Part shown: positions 24,902-33,794 of the stretch, piece by piece
Layout: each line of letters begins with the position of its first letter
How positions within the stretch are numbered: position 1 is the first letter of the stretch
Assembly (NCBI GenBank): GCA_017480545.1
Contig: JAFVAI010000102.1
Location: 1 to 64,000 of the forward strand
Length of the DNA stretch: 64,000 bases
Reading direction: 5' to 3'
Origin: Schwartzia sp. (in: firmicutes)
GTDB taxonomy: Bacteria; Bacillota; Negativicutes; Selenomonadales; Selenomonadaceae
Notes under the pieces: generated by a model
Database searches by the model: none
Seen by the model: only the letters and a program-made list of their open reading frames with translations
What the model was told of the DNA's origin: nothing
Position numbers and translations under genes: made by a program

Positions 24902-26611
24902 TCACGTCTCCCGTCCCGCGCGCAGCCTCTTTTTGGTTTCTGCGGCCCGCGCGATCATTTCCTTCGCATTTGTCAGCGAGGCCGCCGTCGCGTCCGCCCC
25001 CGACGCCATGCGGGCGATTTCCTTCGCGCGCTCCCCGGGCGGCAAAGCGCGCACATCGGTGGATGTCTTGCCATCCTTCGCCGATTTTTCAAGATAATAG
25101 TGGATGTCAGCCATGCAGGCGATTTGCGGCAAATGCGTGATGCAAAGCACCTGCTTCCGGGCCGCGACGAGGGCGATGCGCTCGGCGACCATCTGCGCCG
25201 TCCGCCCGCCGATTCCCGTATCGATTTCGTCGAAAACCATGCTCTGCGCGACGGAGTCTCCCGCCGCCGCCACGGCCTTGATCGCCAGCGCAATCCGTGA
25301 CAACTCGCCACCGGAGGCAACCTTGGAAAGCGGTTTTTCCGTTTCCCCCGTGTTCGCCGAAAAGAGCAGATCAATCTCGTCCGCGCCCCGAACGGAAAGC
25401 TCCGACGGCGAAAGGACAACCGACAGTTTCGCGTCGGGCATCCCCAGCGCGGAAAGCTGCTCGACAATGGCGGCGGACAACGCCCCCGCCGCTTTTTCCC
25501 GCCGCCCGGTCAAAAGCGAAGCGCGGCGCTTCGCTTCCGCTTCCGTTTCCGCGCATTTTTTCTCCAGCGCCGCCACGCGCCCGTCAAAATTCTCGGCGCT
25601 TTCGATTTCCTTTTCAATCTCGTCCCGATAAACGAGCACCGCCTCAATGGACGCGCCATATTTCCGTTCCAGCTTGTCGATGACATCCATGCGGGACTGG
25701 AGCGCGTCCAACCGCTCCGGGTCGAAATCCATGCTGTCCCGGTAATTCTGCACGGTATAGGAAATCTCTTTCAGCTGGCAGACGGCATCCTCAAGCATCG
25801 GCGCGGCATCATCAAAAGCCTTGTCAAATTGACGGAGCGCTGCCAAGCGCCGCTGGAGAGCGCCCACCTCGGAAAGGATGCCCTCGCTTTCGCCGCCGCC
25901 CGAAAGCAGCGCATCGGCCTCGCCCAAATTTTCCGTAATGCGCTCGGCGTTTGACAGCCGGTTGATTTCCGCCTCCAGTTCCTCGTCCTCGTGCGGCTGA
26001 AGATTCGCCTCGCCGATTTCCTGCGCCTGCCATCGCAACATATCCATACGGTCGGCGGACACGTTCGCCGACGACCTGGTTTCTTCCAGCGCTTCCGCCG
26101 CATCGCGCCACGCGCGGTACGCCTCCGCATAGGAAGCCCGCAGCCCCGGTATCCCCTCGTCGCTGCCGTCGAGCAATGCAAACTGGTTGTCCGAACGGGT
26201 GAGTGCAAGATTTTCGTGTTGGCCGTGAATGTCGACGAGAAATTCGCCGATGGCGCGCAAGACACTGAGAGTCACATGGCAGCCGTTGACGAGGATGACG
26301 TTTTTCCCCTTGGTCGCGATTTGGCGCGTGACGATCAAAGTGTCATCCTCGTCGTCGATGGCCTGCTCCGCCAGCAGTGCATGGAGCCGCTTTTCCCCCG
26401 AGATATCAAAAATCGCCTCCACCCGCAGCCAGTCACAGCCCGTGCGAATAACATCGGCGGACAGCCGATGGCCGAGTACCGCGCCGAGAGCGTCAATCAG
26501 GATGGATTTGCCCGCGCCCGTTTCACCAGTCAAAATATTGAGCCCGGCATCGAAATTGATCTCGACGTGCTCGAGCAGCGCGAAATTCCAAACGGTCAGC
26601 GTTTTCAGCAT
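24902..26611 (-). CDS. recN: DNA repair protein RecN
   Basis: SMC-like ATPase of double-strand-break repair, 569 aa. The Walker A GETGAGKS is at residues 29-36. Long coiled coils occupy the middle, and the C-terminal ABC signature SGGELSRIALAIK is followed by Walker B MVFDEIDTGIGG. The start (MLKTLTVWNF) is preceded by GGAGGGG. The original argR frame ends 7 bases into recN, so the two were translationally coupled. The spoIVB-spo0A genes that usually follow in spore formers are absent. Confidence 0.96.
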   Translation of the reverse strand: MLKTLTVWNFALLEHVEINFDAGLNILTGETGAGKSILIDALGAVLGHRLSADVIRTGCDWLRVEAIFDISGEKRLHALLAEQAIDDEDDTLIVTRQIATKGKNVILVNGCHVTLSVLRAIGEFLVDIHGQHENLALTRSDNQFALLDGSDEGIPGLRASYAEAYRAWRDAAEALEETRSSANVSADRMDMLRWQAQEIGEANLQPHEDEELEAEINRLSNAERITENLGEADALLSGGGESEGILSEVGALQRRLAALRQFDKAFDDAAPMLEDAVCQLKEISYTVQNYRDSMDFDPERLDALQSRMDVIDKLERKYGASIEAVLVYRDEIEKEIESAENFDGRVAALEKKCAETEAEAKRRASLLTGRREKAAGALSAAIVEQLSALGMPDAKLSVVLSPSELSVRGADEIDLLFSANTGETEKPLSKVASGGELSRIALAIKAVAAAGDSVAQSMVFDEIDTGIGGRTAQMVAERIALVAARKQVLCITHLPQIACMADIHYYLEKSAKDGKTSTDVRALPPGERAKEIARMASGADATAASLTNAKEMIARAAETKKRLRAGRET

Positions 26612-26712
26612 ACTGCGTCCCCTCCAAGCAGTTCCTTGGCCCGCTGCAAGACGGCAGGCGCGGCGGCTTCCGGCTTCACGACGACGAGGATGGTGTCGTC
26701 GCCCGCCACCGT

Positions 26713-27087
26713 TCAGATGACCTCCGGCCATTCCGCCGTGTCCAGTTCGGAGGCCACGGCGTTCGCCATGCCCGGCAGCGTCCGCAGCACGACGAGATTC
26801 CCGCTGCTGTCCGCGCCCGTGACCGCATCCGTGAAAAAGCCCTCCAAGCGGCTCTGGGGTCGTCCGCCGCCCGCCTCCGGAAACGCGTATCGCGACCGTC
26901 CGCCGCCCATCGGCGCTTTGACGAGCCGAAGCTCCTTGATGTCGCGGGAAACCGTGGCCTGCGTGACTTCGATATGCGCCCGGCGCAAATGCTCCGCCAA
27001 GTCTTCCTGCGTCTCGACAACATGGGTCTCGACGATTTCCCTTATTTTTTCCTGCCGAAGCGGCTTCATCCGCTCGTCCTTTTTCAT
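26713..27087 (-). CDS. argR: Arginine repressor ArgR, cut short by an in-frame UGA
   Basis: Arginine-responsive transcription regulator. The winged-helix DNA-binding domain is intact (KIREIVETHVVETQEDLAEHLRRA, then TQATVSRDIKELRL), and the C-terminal domain starts normally. The frame hits TGA just after WPEVI. Past it the same frame reads TVAGDDTILVVVKPEAAAPAV and runs to a stop at 26605, overlapping recN, as a normal ArgR would. The stop replaces the glycine of the G-T-[IV]-x-GDDTI motif, so the lost part includes the Asp pair that binds arginine and part of the hexamer interface. The start is uncertain between 27087 and 27069. Confidence 0.85.
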   Translation of the reverse strand: MKKDERMKPLRQEKIREIVETHVVETQEDLAEHLRRAHIEVTQATVSRDIKELRLVKAPMGGGRSRYAFPEAGGGRPQSRLEGFFTDAVTGADSSGNLVVLRTLPGMANAVASELDTAEWPEVI

Positions 27088-27101
27088 AACAACGCCCACC
27101 T

Positions 27102-27959
27102 TTACGCGTTATAGAGAAGCTTCGTGCGAAGGGTCCGATAATAATTTTTGTCATCGAACTTGACGATTTTCGTCGGAAGCTGGGCGCGGCGCACGATGAC
27201 CGCGTCTCCCGGCAGAAGATGAAAACTTTCCTGCCCGTCGAAGGTGACGACAATATCCCGATGCAACGCAGCGATGTCGATTTTGATCTCATCGTCCTCG
27301 TCCATGACGATGGGGCGCGCGTTGAAGGTGTGCGGGCAAATCGGCGTCATCAGCAGCACTTTGGCCTTGGGATTGATCAGAGGGCCGCCCGCCGAAAGCG
27401 AATAGGCCGTCGAGCCCGTCGCCGTGGAAACGATCAGGCCGTCAGCCTTGTAATCCATCACATGGCAGCCGCCCACCGTCAGGCCGAGTTGGAGCATACG
27501 CGCCGCGCCGCCCTTCGTGACGACCACGTCGTTGATTGCATGGCCGAGGAACCGTTCGCTCTTTCCCTCGCTCGCCACAAAGCCCGAAATGACCATGCGC
27601 TCCTCCAGATAATATTCGCCGCGCAGGATTTTTTCGAGGTTCGCTTCCAGCTCCGTCGGCTCGATATCCGCCAGAAAGCCGAAGGTACCGATGTTCACGC
27701 CGCAGACGGGGACGTTTTTCTCGTAGACGCGGCGGCAGACGCCAAGCAGCGTACCGTCGCCGCCCAAGGAAAGCGCCATATCCATCGGCCGATTGTCGAT
27801 ATCAGGCACACCGTATGCCTCGCAATGAAAAAAAGCCGCGTCGTCCGGCGGCATCATCAGCTGCACGTCCTTGTCCTCGAAAAATCGGATAATGCGCGCC
27901 AGCACCTGTGGCGCATCCTCCTTGTCGATATTCGGGAACACCGCAATCCGCCGCATCAT
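27102..27959 (-). CDS. nadK: NAD kinase
   Basis: Phosphorylates NAD+ to NADP+. At 285 aa it has standard length. The GGDGT motif is at residues 66-70, with NIGTFGFLADIEP and the glycine-rich TGSTAYSLSAGGPL also present. The ATG overlaps the tlyA stop, and argR begins 14 bp after the nadK stop. Confidence 0.96.
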   Translation of the reverse strand: MMRRIAVFPNIDKEDAPQVLARIIRFFEDKDVQLMMPPDDAAFFHCEAYGVPDIDNRPMDMALSLGGDGTLLGVCRRVYEKNVPVCGVNIGTFGFLADIEPTELEANLEKILRGEYYLEERMVISGFVASEGKSERFLGHAINDVVVTKGGAARMLQLGLTVGGCHVMDYKADGLIVSTATGSTAYSLSAGGPLINPKAKVLLMTPICPHTFNARPIVMDEDDEIKIDIAALHRDIVVTFDGQESFHLLPGDAVIVRRAQLPTKIVKFDDKNYYRTLRTKLLYNA

Positions 27960-28780
27960 CGTTCCCCCTTTCCCTTGCCGAGCGCCTTGTGGGCCTCGGC
28001 CACGGCGTCGCCGATTTTGTCCTCCGTCGCCGCGTCCGGCCCGATTTCTGATTGTGCAAGATACATCAAATATTCGATATTGCCTTCCGGTCCCTTGATC
28101 GGCGAGAATGTCAGACCCGCAGGGAAAAAGCCGAGCATCCTGCTGTACGCCGCGACCTCCCGGATCACGCTTCTGTGTACCTCCGGTTCGCGCACGACGC
28201 CCTTCTTTCCGACATGGCCGCGCCCCGCCTCAAACTGCGGTTTGATCAGCGCGACGATTTCGCCCGTATCCTTCAGGAGAGCCTTCACGGGTTCCAGAAC
28301 CTTCGTCAGCGAGATGAACGCAACGTCAATGGAAGCGAAATCCAGAAGCTCTCCAAGATCCCCGGGCCGAACGTAGCGGATATTCGTCCGCTCCATATTC
28401 ACGACGCGCGGGTCGCTCCGCAACTTCCACGCCAACTGCCCGTAGCCGACGTCAATGGCAAAAATCTTTGCCGCGCCGCGTTGGAGCGCGCAATCGGTGA
28501 AGCCGCCTGTGGACGCGCCGATATCGGCGGCGACTTTTCCTTCCATGGAAAGCCCGAAGGCCTCCATCGCTTTTTCGAGCTTGAATCCGCCGCGGCTCAC
28601 ATAGGGAAGCGCGTTGCCGAGGACGCGAAGCTCCACGTCTTCCTTCACCATCGTCCCGGCCTTGTCCATCTTTTGCCCGTTCACCAGCACGAGCCCCGCC
28701 ATCAGCGTCGTTTTCGCCTTTTCCCGCGTCTCGGCGAGTCCGCGCCTGACCAGCAATACATCCAGCCTTTCCTTTGCCAT
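27956..28780 (-). CDS. tlyA: TlyA-family rRNA 2'-O-methyltransferase
   Basis: SAM-dependent RNA methyltransferase with an N-terminal S4 RNA-binding domain (ERLDVLLVRRGLAETREKAKTTLMAGLVLVNG) and an FtsJ-like domain (AADIGASTGGFTDCALQRGA, FAIDVGYGQLAWKLR). It is 274 aa. In mycobacteria the family methylates 16S and 23S rRNA and affects capreomycin sensitivity. It is tightly packed between dxs and nadK. Confidence 0.94.
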   Translation of the reverse strand: MAKERLDVLLVRRGLAETREKAKTTLMAGLVLVNGQKMDKAGTMVKEDVELRVLGNALPYVSRGGFKLEKAMEAFGLSMEGKVAADIGASTGGFTDCALQRGAAKIFAIDVGYGQLAWKLRSDPRVVNMERTNIRYVRPGDLGELLDFASIDVAFISLTKVLEPVKALLKDTGEIVALIKPQFEAGRGHVGKKGVVREPEVHRSVIREVAAYSRMLGFFPAGLTFSPIKGPEGNIEYLMYLAQSEIGPDAATEDKIGDAVAEAHKALGKGKGER

Positions 28781-28781
28781 G

Positions 28782-30662
28782 TTACGCGAGCCCCGCCCAT
28801 CGTTCCGCGATTTTTGCCGCCACCTGCTCCGGCATGAGCCCGCAGAACTCCAAAAGCTTCTGCCGCGCGCCCTGGGGCACGAACCGGTCGGGAATGCCGA
28901 TGCGGAGCAACGGCGTCGTGTGGGCCGCGTCCATCATATATTCTGCCACCGCCGAGCCGAAACCGCCCGCCAACGCGTTTTCCTCCAGCGTCACAATAAG
29001 CTTCGCCGCGGCCGCGAATTTGTCGATGGCGTCCGTATCCAACGGCTTCACGAAACGCATATTGACAATCGACGCGCGAACGCCTTTTTCTTCGAGCAGC
29101 GCGGCCGCCTTTCCCGCTGCGTCCACCATCGTGCCCACAGCCAGAAGCGCCACATCGCCGCCCTCGGAAAGAATCTCCGCCTTGCCGATCTCCACCTCGC
29201 GGAAGCTCCCGGAAATCGCGACGCCGACCCCCGCGCCGCGCGGATAGCGAATCGCCGTCGGCCCGTCCATGCGCACCGCCGTGTAAAGCATATCGCGAAG
29301 CTCGCCCTCGTCTTTCGGCACGAACACCGTCATCCCGGGCATCATTCGCAAGTAGGACAAGTCGAATACACCATGGTGCGTCGGACCGTCCTCGCCCACC
29401 AACCCCGCCCTGTCGAGGCAAAGGGTGACGGGCAGCTTTTGCAGGCAAACGTCGTGTACAAGTTGGTCATAAGCGCGCTGGGAGAAGGTCGAATAAATCG
29501 CCGCCACCGGATGAAGACCGGCCGCCGCCATGCCCGCCGCCAACGTCACTGCGTGCTCCTCGGCAATGCCCACGTCGAAGAACCGCTTCGGATAGCGCTC
29601 GGCGAATTTCTTCAGGCCCGTGCCGCCGGGCATCGCCGCTGTAATCGCCGTAATGCTCGGCATTTCTTTCGCCAGCTCGATCAGCGCGTCGCCGAAAACC
29701 GACGTATAAGACGCGGGCGCGTTTGGATCCTTGCGCACGGCGCCCGTCGCCGCGTCGAACTTTCCAACGCCATGGAACTTGTCCGGCTCCGTTTCCGCCG
29801 GAAGATAGCCTCGCCCCTTCTTCGTCCGCACATGGACGAGAATCGGGCCTTCCATCATGCAGACCTCGGTGAATACCTCGCGCATCAGACGGATATTGTG
29901 GCCGTCGATGGGGCCGACATAAGCAAAGCCCATCTCCTGGAAAATCCCGCCCGGCACCAACACGGACTTGACGCCTTCCTTGATATACTCCGCCGTACGG
30001 ACCACCGTGTCGCCGATATGGGGAATACTGCGCAAAAGTTCTTTCAGGTCTTCCTTCGCGCGATTGTACTGCGGCGCGACGCGAATCCTCGAAAGGTATT
30101 CGCTCATCGCCCCCACGTTGCAGTCAATACTCATGCCGTTGTCGTTCAACACGACGATCAGGTTCCTGCCGAGATCTCCCGCGTGGTTCAAAGCCTCGAA
30201 AGCCTCGCCGCCCGTCATCGCGCCGTCGCCGATTACCGCGACGACATGCTCGCCGCGGCCTTGGATGTCACGCGCGACAGCCATGCCGAGAGCCGCCGAG
30301 ATGGACGTGCTGGCATGGCCGACGCCGAAAGCGTCGTATTCCGATTCCGCCCGGGACGGAAAGCCGAGAATGCCTTCCCACTGGCGGAGGCCGGAAAACC
30401 GCGCCTGCCGTCCGGTCAGCAACTTATGCGCGTATGCCTGATGGCCGACATCCCAGACCACCTTGTCCGTCGGCAGATGCAGTACACTGTATAGTGCCAG
30501 CGTCAGTTCCACAGCGCCCAGGCTCGGCGCGAGGTGGCCGCCCGTCTGCGAGACCGTCCGGACGATGACCTCGCGAATCTCCGCAGCCAACGCTTCCAGT
30601 TCTTCGATGGAAAGCCCATGCAGTTTTTCCGGCTCGTCAATCCGCTCCAAAAGATTTCCCAT
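28782..30662 (-). CDS. dxs: 1-deoxy-D-xylulose-5-phosphate synthase
   Basis: First MEP-pathway step: condenses pyruvate and glyceraldehyde 3-phosphate using thiamine diphosphate. It is 626 aa. Visible are GGHLAPSLGAVELT, the WDVGHQAYAHK histidine loop, and the ThDP motif GDGAMTGGEAFEALN ending in NDNGMS, then transketolase-type pyrimidine-binding and C-terminal domains. The start chosen (MGNLLERI) has GGATGA a few bases upstream; an ATG three codons earlier is also possible. It sits between ispA and tlyA. Confidence 0.95.
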   Translation of the reverse strand: MGNLLERIDEPEKLHGLSIEELEALAAEIREVIVRTVSQTGGHLAPSLGAVELTLALYSVLHLPTDKVVWDVGHQAYAHKLLTGRQARFSGLRQWEGILGFPSRAESEYDAFGVGHASTSISAALGMAVARDIQGRGEHVVAVIGDGAMTGGEAFEALNHAGDLGRNLIVVLNDNGMSIDCNVGAMSEYLSRIRVAPQYNRAKEDLKELLRSIPHIGDTVVRTAEYIKEGVKSVLVPGGIFQEMGFAYVGPIDGHNIRLMREVFTEVCMMEGPILVHVRTKKGRGYLPAETEPDKFHGVGKFDAATGAVRKDPNAPASYTSVFGDALIELAKEMPSITAITAAMPGGTGLKKFAERYPKRFFDVGIAEEHAVTLAAGMAAAGLHPVAAIYSTFSQRAYDQLVHDVCLQKLPVTLCLDRAGLVGEDGPTHHGVFDLSYLRMMPGMTVFVPKDEGELRDMLYTAVRMDGPTAIRYPRGAGVGVAISGSFREVEIGKAEILSEGGDVALLAVGTMVDAAGKAAALLEEKGVRASIVNMRFVKPLDTDAIDKFAAAAKLIVTLEENALAGGFGSAVAEYMMDAAHTTPLLRIGIPDRFVPQGARQKLLEFCGLMPEQVAAKIAERWAGLA

Positions 30663-30679
30663 TGCTTTCATCCAATCTT

Positions 30680-31558
30680 TTATCTGTCTCTTGTCACGAG
30701 ATATTCGGCAAGCTCGCTCAAAAACGCCGCCTTTTCGCCCAACGGCACCAGCGCGTGATGCGCCCGGTCCGCCGCCTCCCGCGCGAGGAGCTTCGCCTCG
30801 TCCAACGAGGTCAGCGTCACATACGTCGACTTGTGGTTGCGCTCGTCGCTGCCGACAGGCTTTCCAATCGCCGCCTCGTCCCCCGTTACATCCAGAATGT
30901 CGTCGGTAATCTGAAATGCCAGCCCGAAGGCCTCGGCGTACTCCGTCAGCGCCGAAAGCTGTGCCTCGTCCGCCCCCGCGAGAATCGCGCCGGATCGGAT
31001 CGCCGCGCGAAACAGGGCACCGGTTTTCGCCATATGCATCCGGCAAAGCGTATCGCGGTCAATATGCTTGCCTTCGGATTCCAGGTCGAGCGCCTGGCCG
31101 CCGACCATACCGTTCGCCCCCGCCGCTTCGCTGACCTCCCGCACCACGCGCAGGGCCGTGTCCGCCGGTACGCCCGGCTGCCGCGCCAGCACTTCAAAGG
31201 CCAGCGTCAGAAGCCCGTCCCCCGCCAACGTCGCGATGCCCGCGCCGTACACTTTATGGTTCGTCAGCCGCCCCCGGCGGTAATCGTCATCGTCCATCGC
31301 CGGAAGGTCATCATGGATCAGGGAATACGTGTGAATCATTTCCAATGCGCAGGCCGACGGCAGGTAGTCTTCCCCGCGCCCACCGACCGCGTCCGCCGCG
31401 GCCATCAGAAGAATCGGGCGCAACCGTTTGCCGCCTGCCAGCAGGCTGTACTTCATCGACTCCGCGAGGCGCGCGTCGAAGGCCTCGCCTTCCTGCATCT
31501 CGCGTATAAGCCCGTTTTCGACCAGCGTACGCCGTTTTTCCCATTCCGCCTTCAGCAT
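30680..31558 (-). CDS. ispA: Polyprenyl (farnesyl) diphosphate synthase
   Basis: Condenses isopentenyl diphosphate with allylic diphosphates. It is 292 aa. The first aspartate-rich motif is HDDLPAMDDDDYRRG from D83, and the second is ITDDILDVTGDE. AGGKRLRP is the diphosphate-binding site. Farnesyl product length is inferred from the family and from the usual xseB-ispA-dxs context. Confidence 0.94.
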   Translation of the reverse strand: MLKAEWEKRRTLVENGLIREMQEGEAFDARLAESMKYSLLAGGKRLRPILLMAAADAVGGRGEDYLPSACALEMIHTYSLIHDDLPAMDDDDYRRGRLTNHKVYGAGIATLAGDGLLTLAFEVLARQPGVPADTALRVVREVSEAAGANGMVGGQALDLESEGKHIDRDTLCRMHMAKTGALFRAAIRSGAILAGADEAQLSALTEYAEAFGLAFQITDDILDVTGDEAAIGKPVGSDERNHKSTYVTLTSLDEAKLLAREAADRAHHALVPLGEKAAFLSELAEYLVTRDR

Positions 31559-31559
31559 C

Positions 31560-31802
31560 TTATTCTCCCTCGATTTTCAGTTCCAACGTTTCCGTCTCGC
31601 CCGTTTTTTCCTTCACAAGCAAATCCATGGCCTTTTCCGCCCGTTCCAAAGCCTTCATGCACTTCTGCGAAAGCCGGATGCCCCGGCTGTAATTTTCCAT
31701 CAAATCGGCGAGGCTCGGCTCGCCGGTTTCCATCCGATCCACAATCGCCTCAAGCTCCGCCAGCGATTCCTCAAAGGACGCTTCCTTTCGCGCCGTCATC
31801 AT
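31560..31802 (-). CDS. xseB: Exodeoxyribonuclease VII small subunit
   Basis: An 80-aa helical protein containing SFEESLAELEAIVDRMETGEPSLADLMENYSRG, the family signature. With XseA it degrades single-stranded DNA. The ATG overlaps the xseA stop by 4 bp. Confidence 0.95.
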   Translation of the reverse strand: MMTARKEASFEESLAELEAIVDRMETGEPSLADLMENYSRGIRLSQKCMKALERAEKAMDLLVKEKTGETETLELKIEGE

Positions 31803-33073
31803 TTGCTCCCTCCTCGCTCCACTGCCCGGACGTCCGCGTGGACACGGCCGTCCGCCAATATTACCGTCAGCCTGTCGCCTTGCCGCGTTTCGCTGACCAA
31901 GCGCACCACCCTGCCTTCCTCATTCTCCACGACGCCATACCCGCGCCGCAGCATACGGATCGGATTCAAAAGCTCCAACCGGTCCATCGTCAGATCGAGC
32001 CGCTGCTGCTTTTCGCGAAAGCGCTGCCAAGCGCCTGCGGAAAAGCGTTCGGAGATGCGCGCCAACCGCTCGCGTTTCCCGTCGACAATGCGTTGCGGCG
32101 TCGCCATCGCCCTGCGCCGCAGGCACATCAAAAGCTTCATGCGCTTCGCGTTCATCCAACGGTTCCGCGCCCCCGCAAGGCGAGCCGCCAAACCGGAAAT
32201 CCGGGCCGTCAGCTCCCGCGCGTCCGGCACCGCCAGTTCCGCAGCCTGTGACGGCGTCGCCGCGCGCACATCTGCCGCCAAGTCGGACAGCGTGTAATCC
32301 GTCTCATGCCCCACCGCCGATATGACCGGAATCTTCGATGCGTATATAGCGCGAACGACCGCCTCGGTATTGAACGACCAGAGATCCTCCGCCGAACCGC
32401 CGCCCCGCCCGACAATCATCACATCAACGGGGAATTTCTCGTTGAAATAGCGGATTCCCTCCGCCACCTCCGCCGCCGACGTCTCGCCCTGCACCTGCAC
32501 CGGGTACAACACGAGCCGCACCGATGGAAAGCGCCGCTTTGACACGCGGTAAATGTCGCGGAGCACAGCCCCCGAAAGCGAAGTCACCACACCGATGGTC
32601 GCGGGCAGTTTCGGCAGCGGCTTCTTGTACGCCGCGTCAAACAGCCCCTCCGCCGTCAACTTTTCCTTGATTTGTTGGAACGCCGCGGCAAGGTCGCCCG
32701 TCCCTTCGGGAATCATCGTTTCCACATACAGTTGGTAAACGCCGCCGACCTCGTAAACGCGAACCGCGCCCCCGGCGATGACCTGCATCCCGTCCTTCGG
32801 ATGAAAGCGAAGCCCCTTGTCATGCCAGGAAAACATCACGCACTTCAGGCAGGCGTCTTTATCCTTCAGCGTGAAATACGCGTGCCCCGACCGATACGCG
32901 TTGAAATTGGAAATCTCGCCGCGCACCATGATATTGCGCAGAATCGGATCCCCCGCAATCAGATTCCGAATCCATTTCGTGACTTCACCGACGCTGTGAA
33001 CGGTTCCCATACGCCCCAAACCTTTCCATAAGAAAAAGCCAGACCCCAATTCCGCGAGCCCGGCTCCTTCCAT
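31799..33073 (-). CDS. xseA: Exodeoxyribonuclease VII large subunit
   Basis: Catalytic subunit of ExoVII. An N-terminal OB-fold (VRGEISNFNAYRSGHAYFTLKD) is followed by the catalytic core (VVTSLSGAVLRDIYRVSKRRFP, IVGRGGGSAEDLWSFN, SAVGHETDYTL) and a coiled coil. The start at 33073 uses a TAATG overlap with nusB and an AGGAG five bases upstream. This adds a 21-residue N-terminal extension compared with MGTVHSVGEV, the more usual beginning. Confidence 0.94.
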   Translation of the reverse strand: MEGAGLAELGSGFFLWKGLGRMGTVHSVGEVTKWIRNLIAGDPILRNIMVRGEISNFNAYRSGHAYFTLKDKDACLKCVMFSWHDKGLRFHPKDGMQVIAGGAVRVYEVGGVYQLYVETMIPEGTGDLAAAFQQIKEKLTAEGLFDAAYKKPLPKLPATIGVVTSLSGAVLRDIYRVSKRRFPSVRLVLYPVQVQGETSAAEVAEGIRYFNEKFPVDVMIVGRGGGSAEDLWSFNTEAVVRAIYASKIPVISAVGHETDYTLSDLAADVRAATPSQAAELAVPDARELTARISGLAARLAGARNRWMNAKRMKLLMCLRRRAMATPQRIVDGKRERLARISERFSAGAWQRFREKQQRLDLTMDRLELLNPIRMLRRGYGVVENEEGRVVRLVSETRQGDRLTVILADGRVHADVRAVERGGSK

Positions 33074-33513
33074 TACTTCTCCTCCCGCATCATCGTGCCC
33101 AAAACACCGTTGACGAATCGGCCCGAATCGTCCGTGCCGAATTTTTTCGCCAGTTCCACTGCTTCATTGATGACAATGCCCGGTGTCACGCCCGGCTCGC
33201 TTTGCAATTCATGCACGGCAAGCCGCAAAATGCTCCGGTCGATGCCAGCCATGCGGGACACCTTCCACTCCTTGGACAGCCTGGAAAGCGTCTCGTCGAT
33301 CGACGCGAGTTCCTCGCACGTGCCTGAAACCAACGCCCATGCATACGCGTAGTCCGCTTCCCGGCTGCGCTCGTCCTGTTTTTCCGGCGTGCCGTCCTGC
33401 CACGCCGCATCCAGCGCCTTTTTCCAAGCCTCCCTCGCGCCCTCTGGCGCAGGATTCATGTCAAGCTGGAAAAGCGCCTGCATCGCCGCTTCGCGCGCCC
33501 GTCTCCGGCTCAT
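33073..33513 (-). CDS. nusB: Transcription antitermination factor NusB
   Basis: Binds boxA RNA together with S10 in rRNA antitermination. The 146-aa all-helical protein has RRRAREAAMQALFQLD at the N-terminus and GIVINEAVELAKKFGTDDSGRFVNGVLG at the C-terminus, both diagnostic. It overlaps the DUF2273 gene by 4 bp and xseA by 1 bp. Confidence 0.95.
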   Translation of the reverse strand: MSRRRAREAAMQALFQLDMNPAPEGAREAWKKALDAAWQDGTPEKQDERSREADYAYAWALVSGTCEELASIDETLSRLSKEWKVSRMAGIDRSILRLAVHELQSEPGVTPGIVINEAVELAKKFGTDDSGRFVNGVLGTMMREEK

Positions 33514-33776
33514 AACTTCCCTCTTCCTTGGCTAAACAGCGCCGTCAAATTGCGCACACCGTTTTCCCTGAGGGCCTGCAGCCAACCGTCGTCAGCCTCG
33601 TCCACCTTGTGCCCCAGCCAAAGACCGGCCGCAACGCAAACGCCGATGAACAGCATCTTCCAGAAGCCGAACAGGAGAATCGACACCGCGATCAGCGCAC
33701 CCAAAATAGCGCCAAGCATACAGCCCCGGTGGTTCTCCCACGCCTCCTGAAACAGCCTTGCACATTCTTCCTTCAT
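33510..33776 (-). CDS. DUF2273 small membrane protein
   Basis: An 88-aa protein with two hydrophobic segments (CMLGAILGALIAVSILLFGF and MLFIGVCVAAGLWLGH), then an acidic turn and amphipathic tail. DUF2273 proteins are regularly found beside Asp23/AmaP. The ATG is eight bases after AAGGTGG. It is probably part of the envelope-associated Asp23 complex. Confidence 0.85.
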   Translation of the reverse strand: MKEECARLFQEAWENHRGCMLGAILGALIAVSILLFGFWKMLFIGVCVAAGLWLGHKVDEADDGWLQALRENGVRNLTALFSQGRGKL

Positions 33777-33794
33777 CTTGCCGACCACCTTCGG

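Noticed and set aside
26713-26715. UGA in argR read as glycine by a recoded genetic code
   Set aside because: TGA ends many other genes here (for example the YitT gene, rsmD and the aroE frame), so genome-wide UGA = Gly is not tenable.
26612-27292. N-terminal extension of the recN frame upstream of 26611
   Set aside because: The extension is a frame-shadow of argR and nadK; the RecN family begins at MLKTLTVWNF, which has GGAGGGG upstream.
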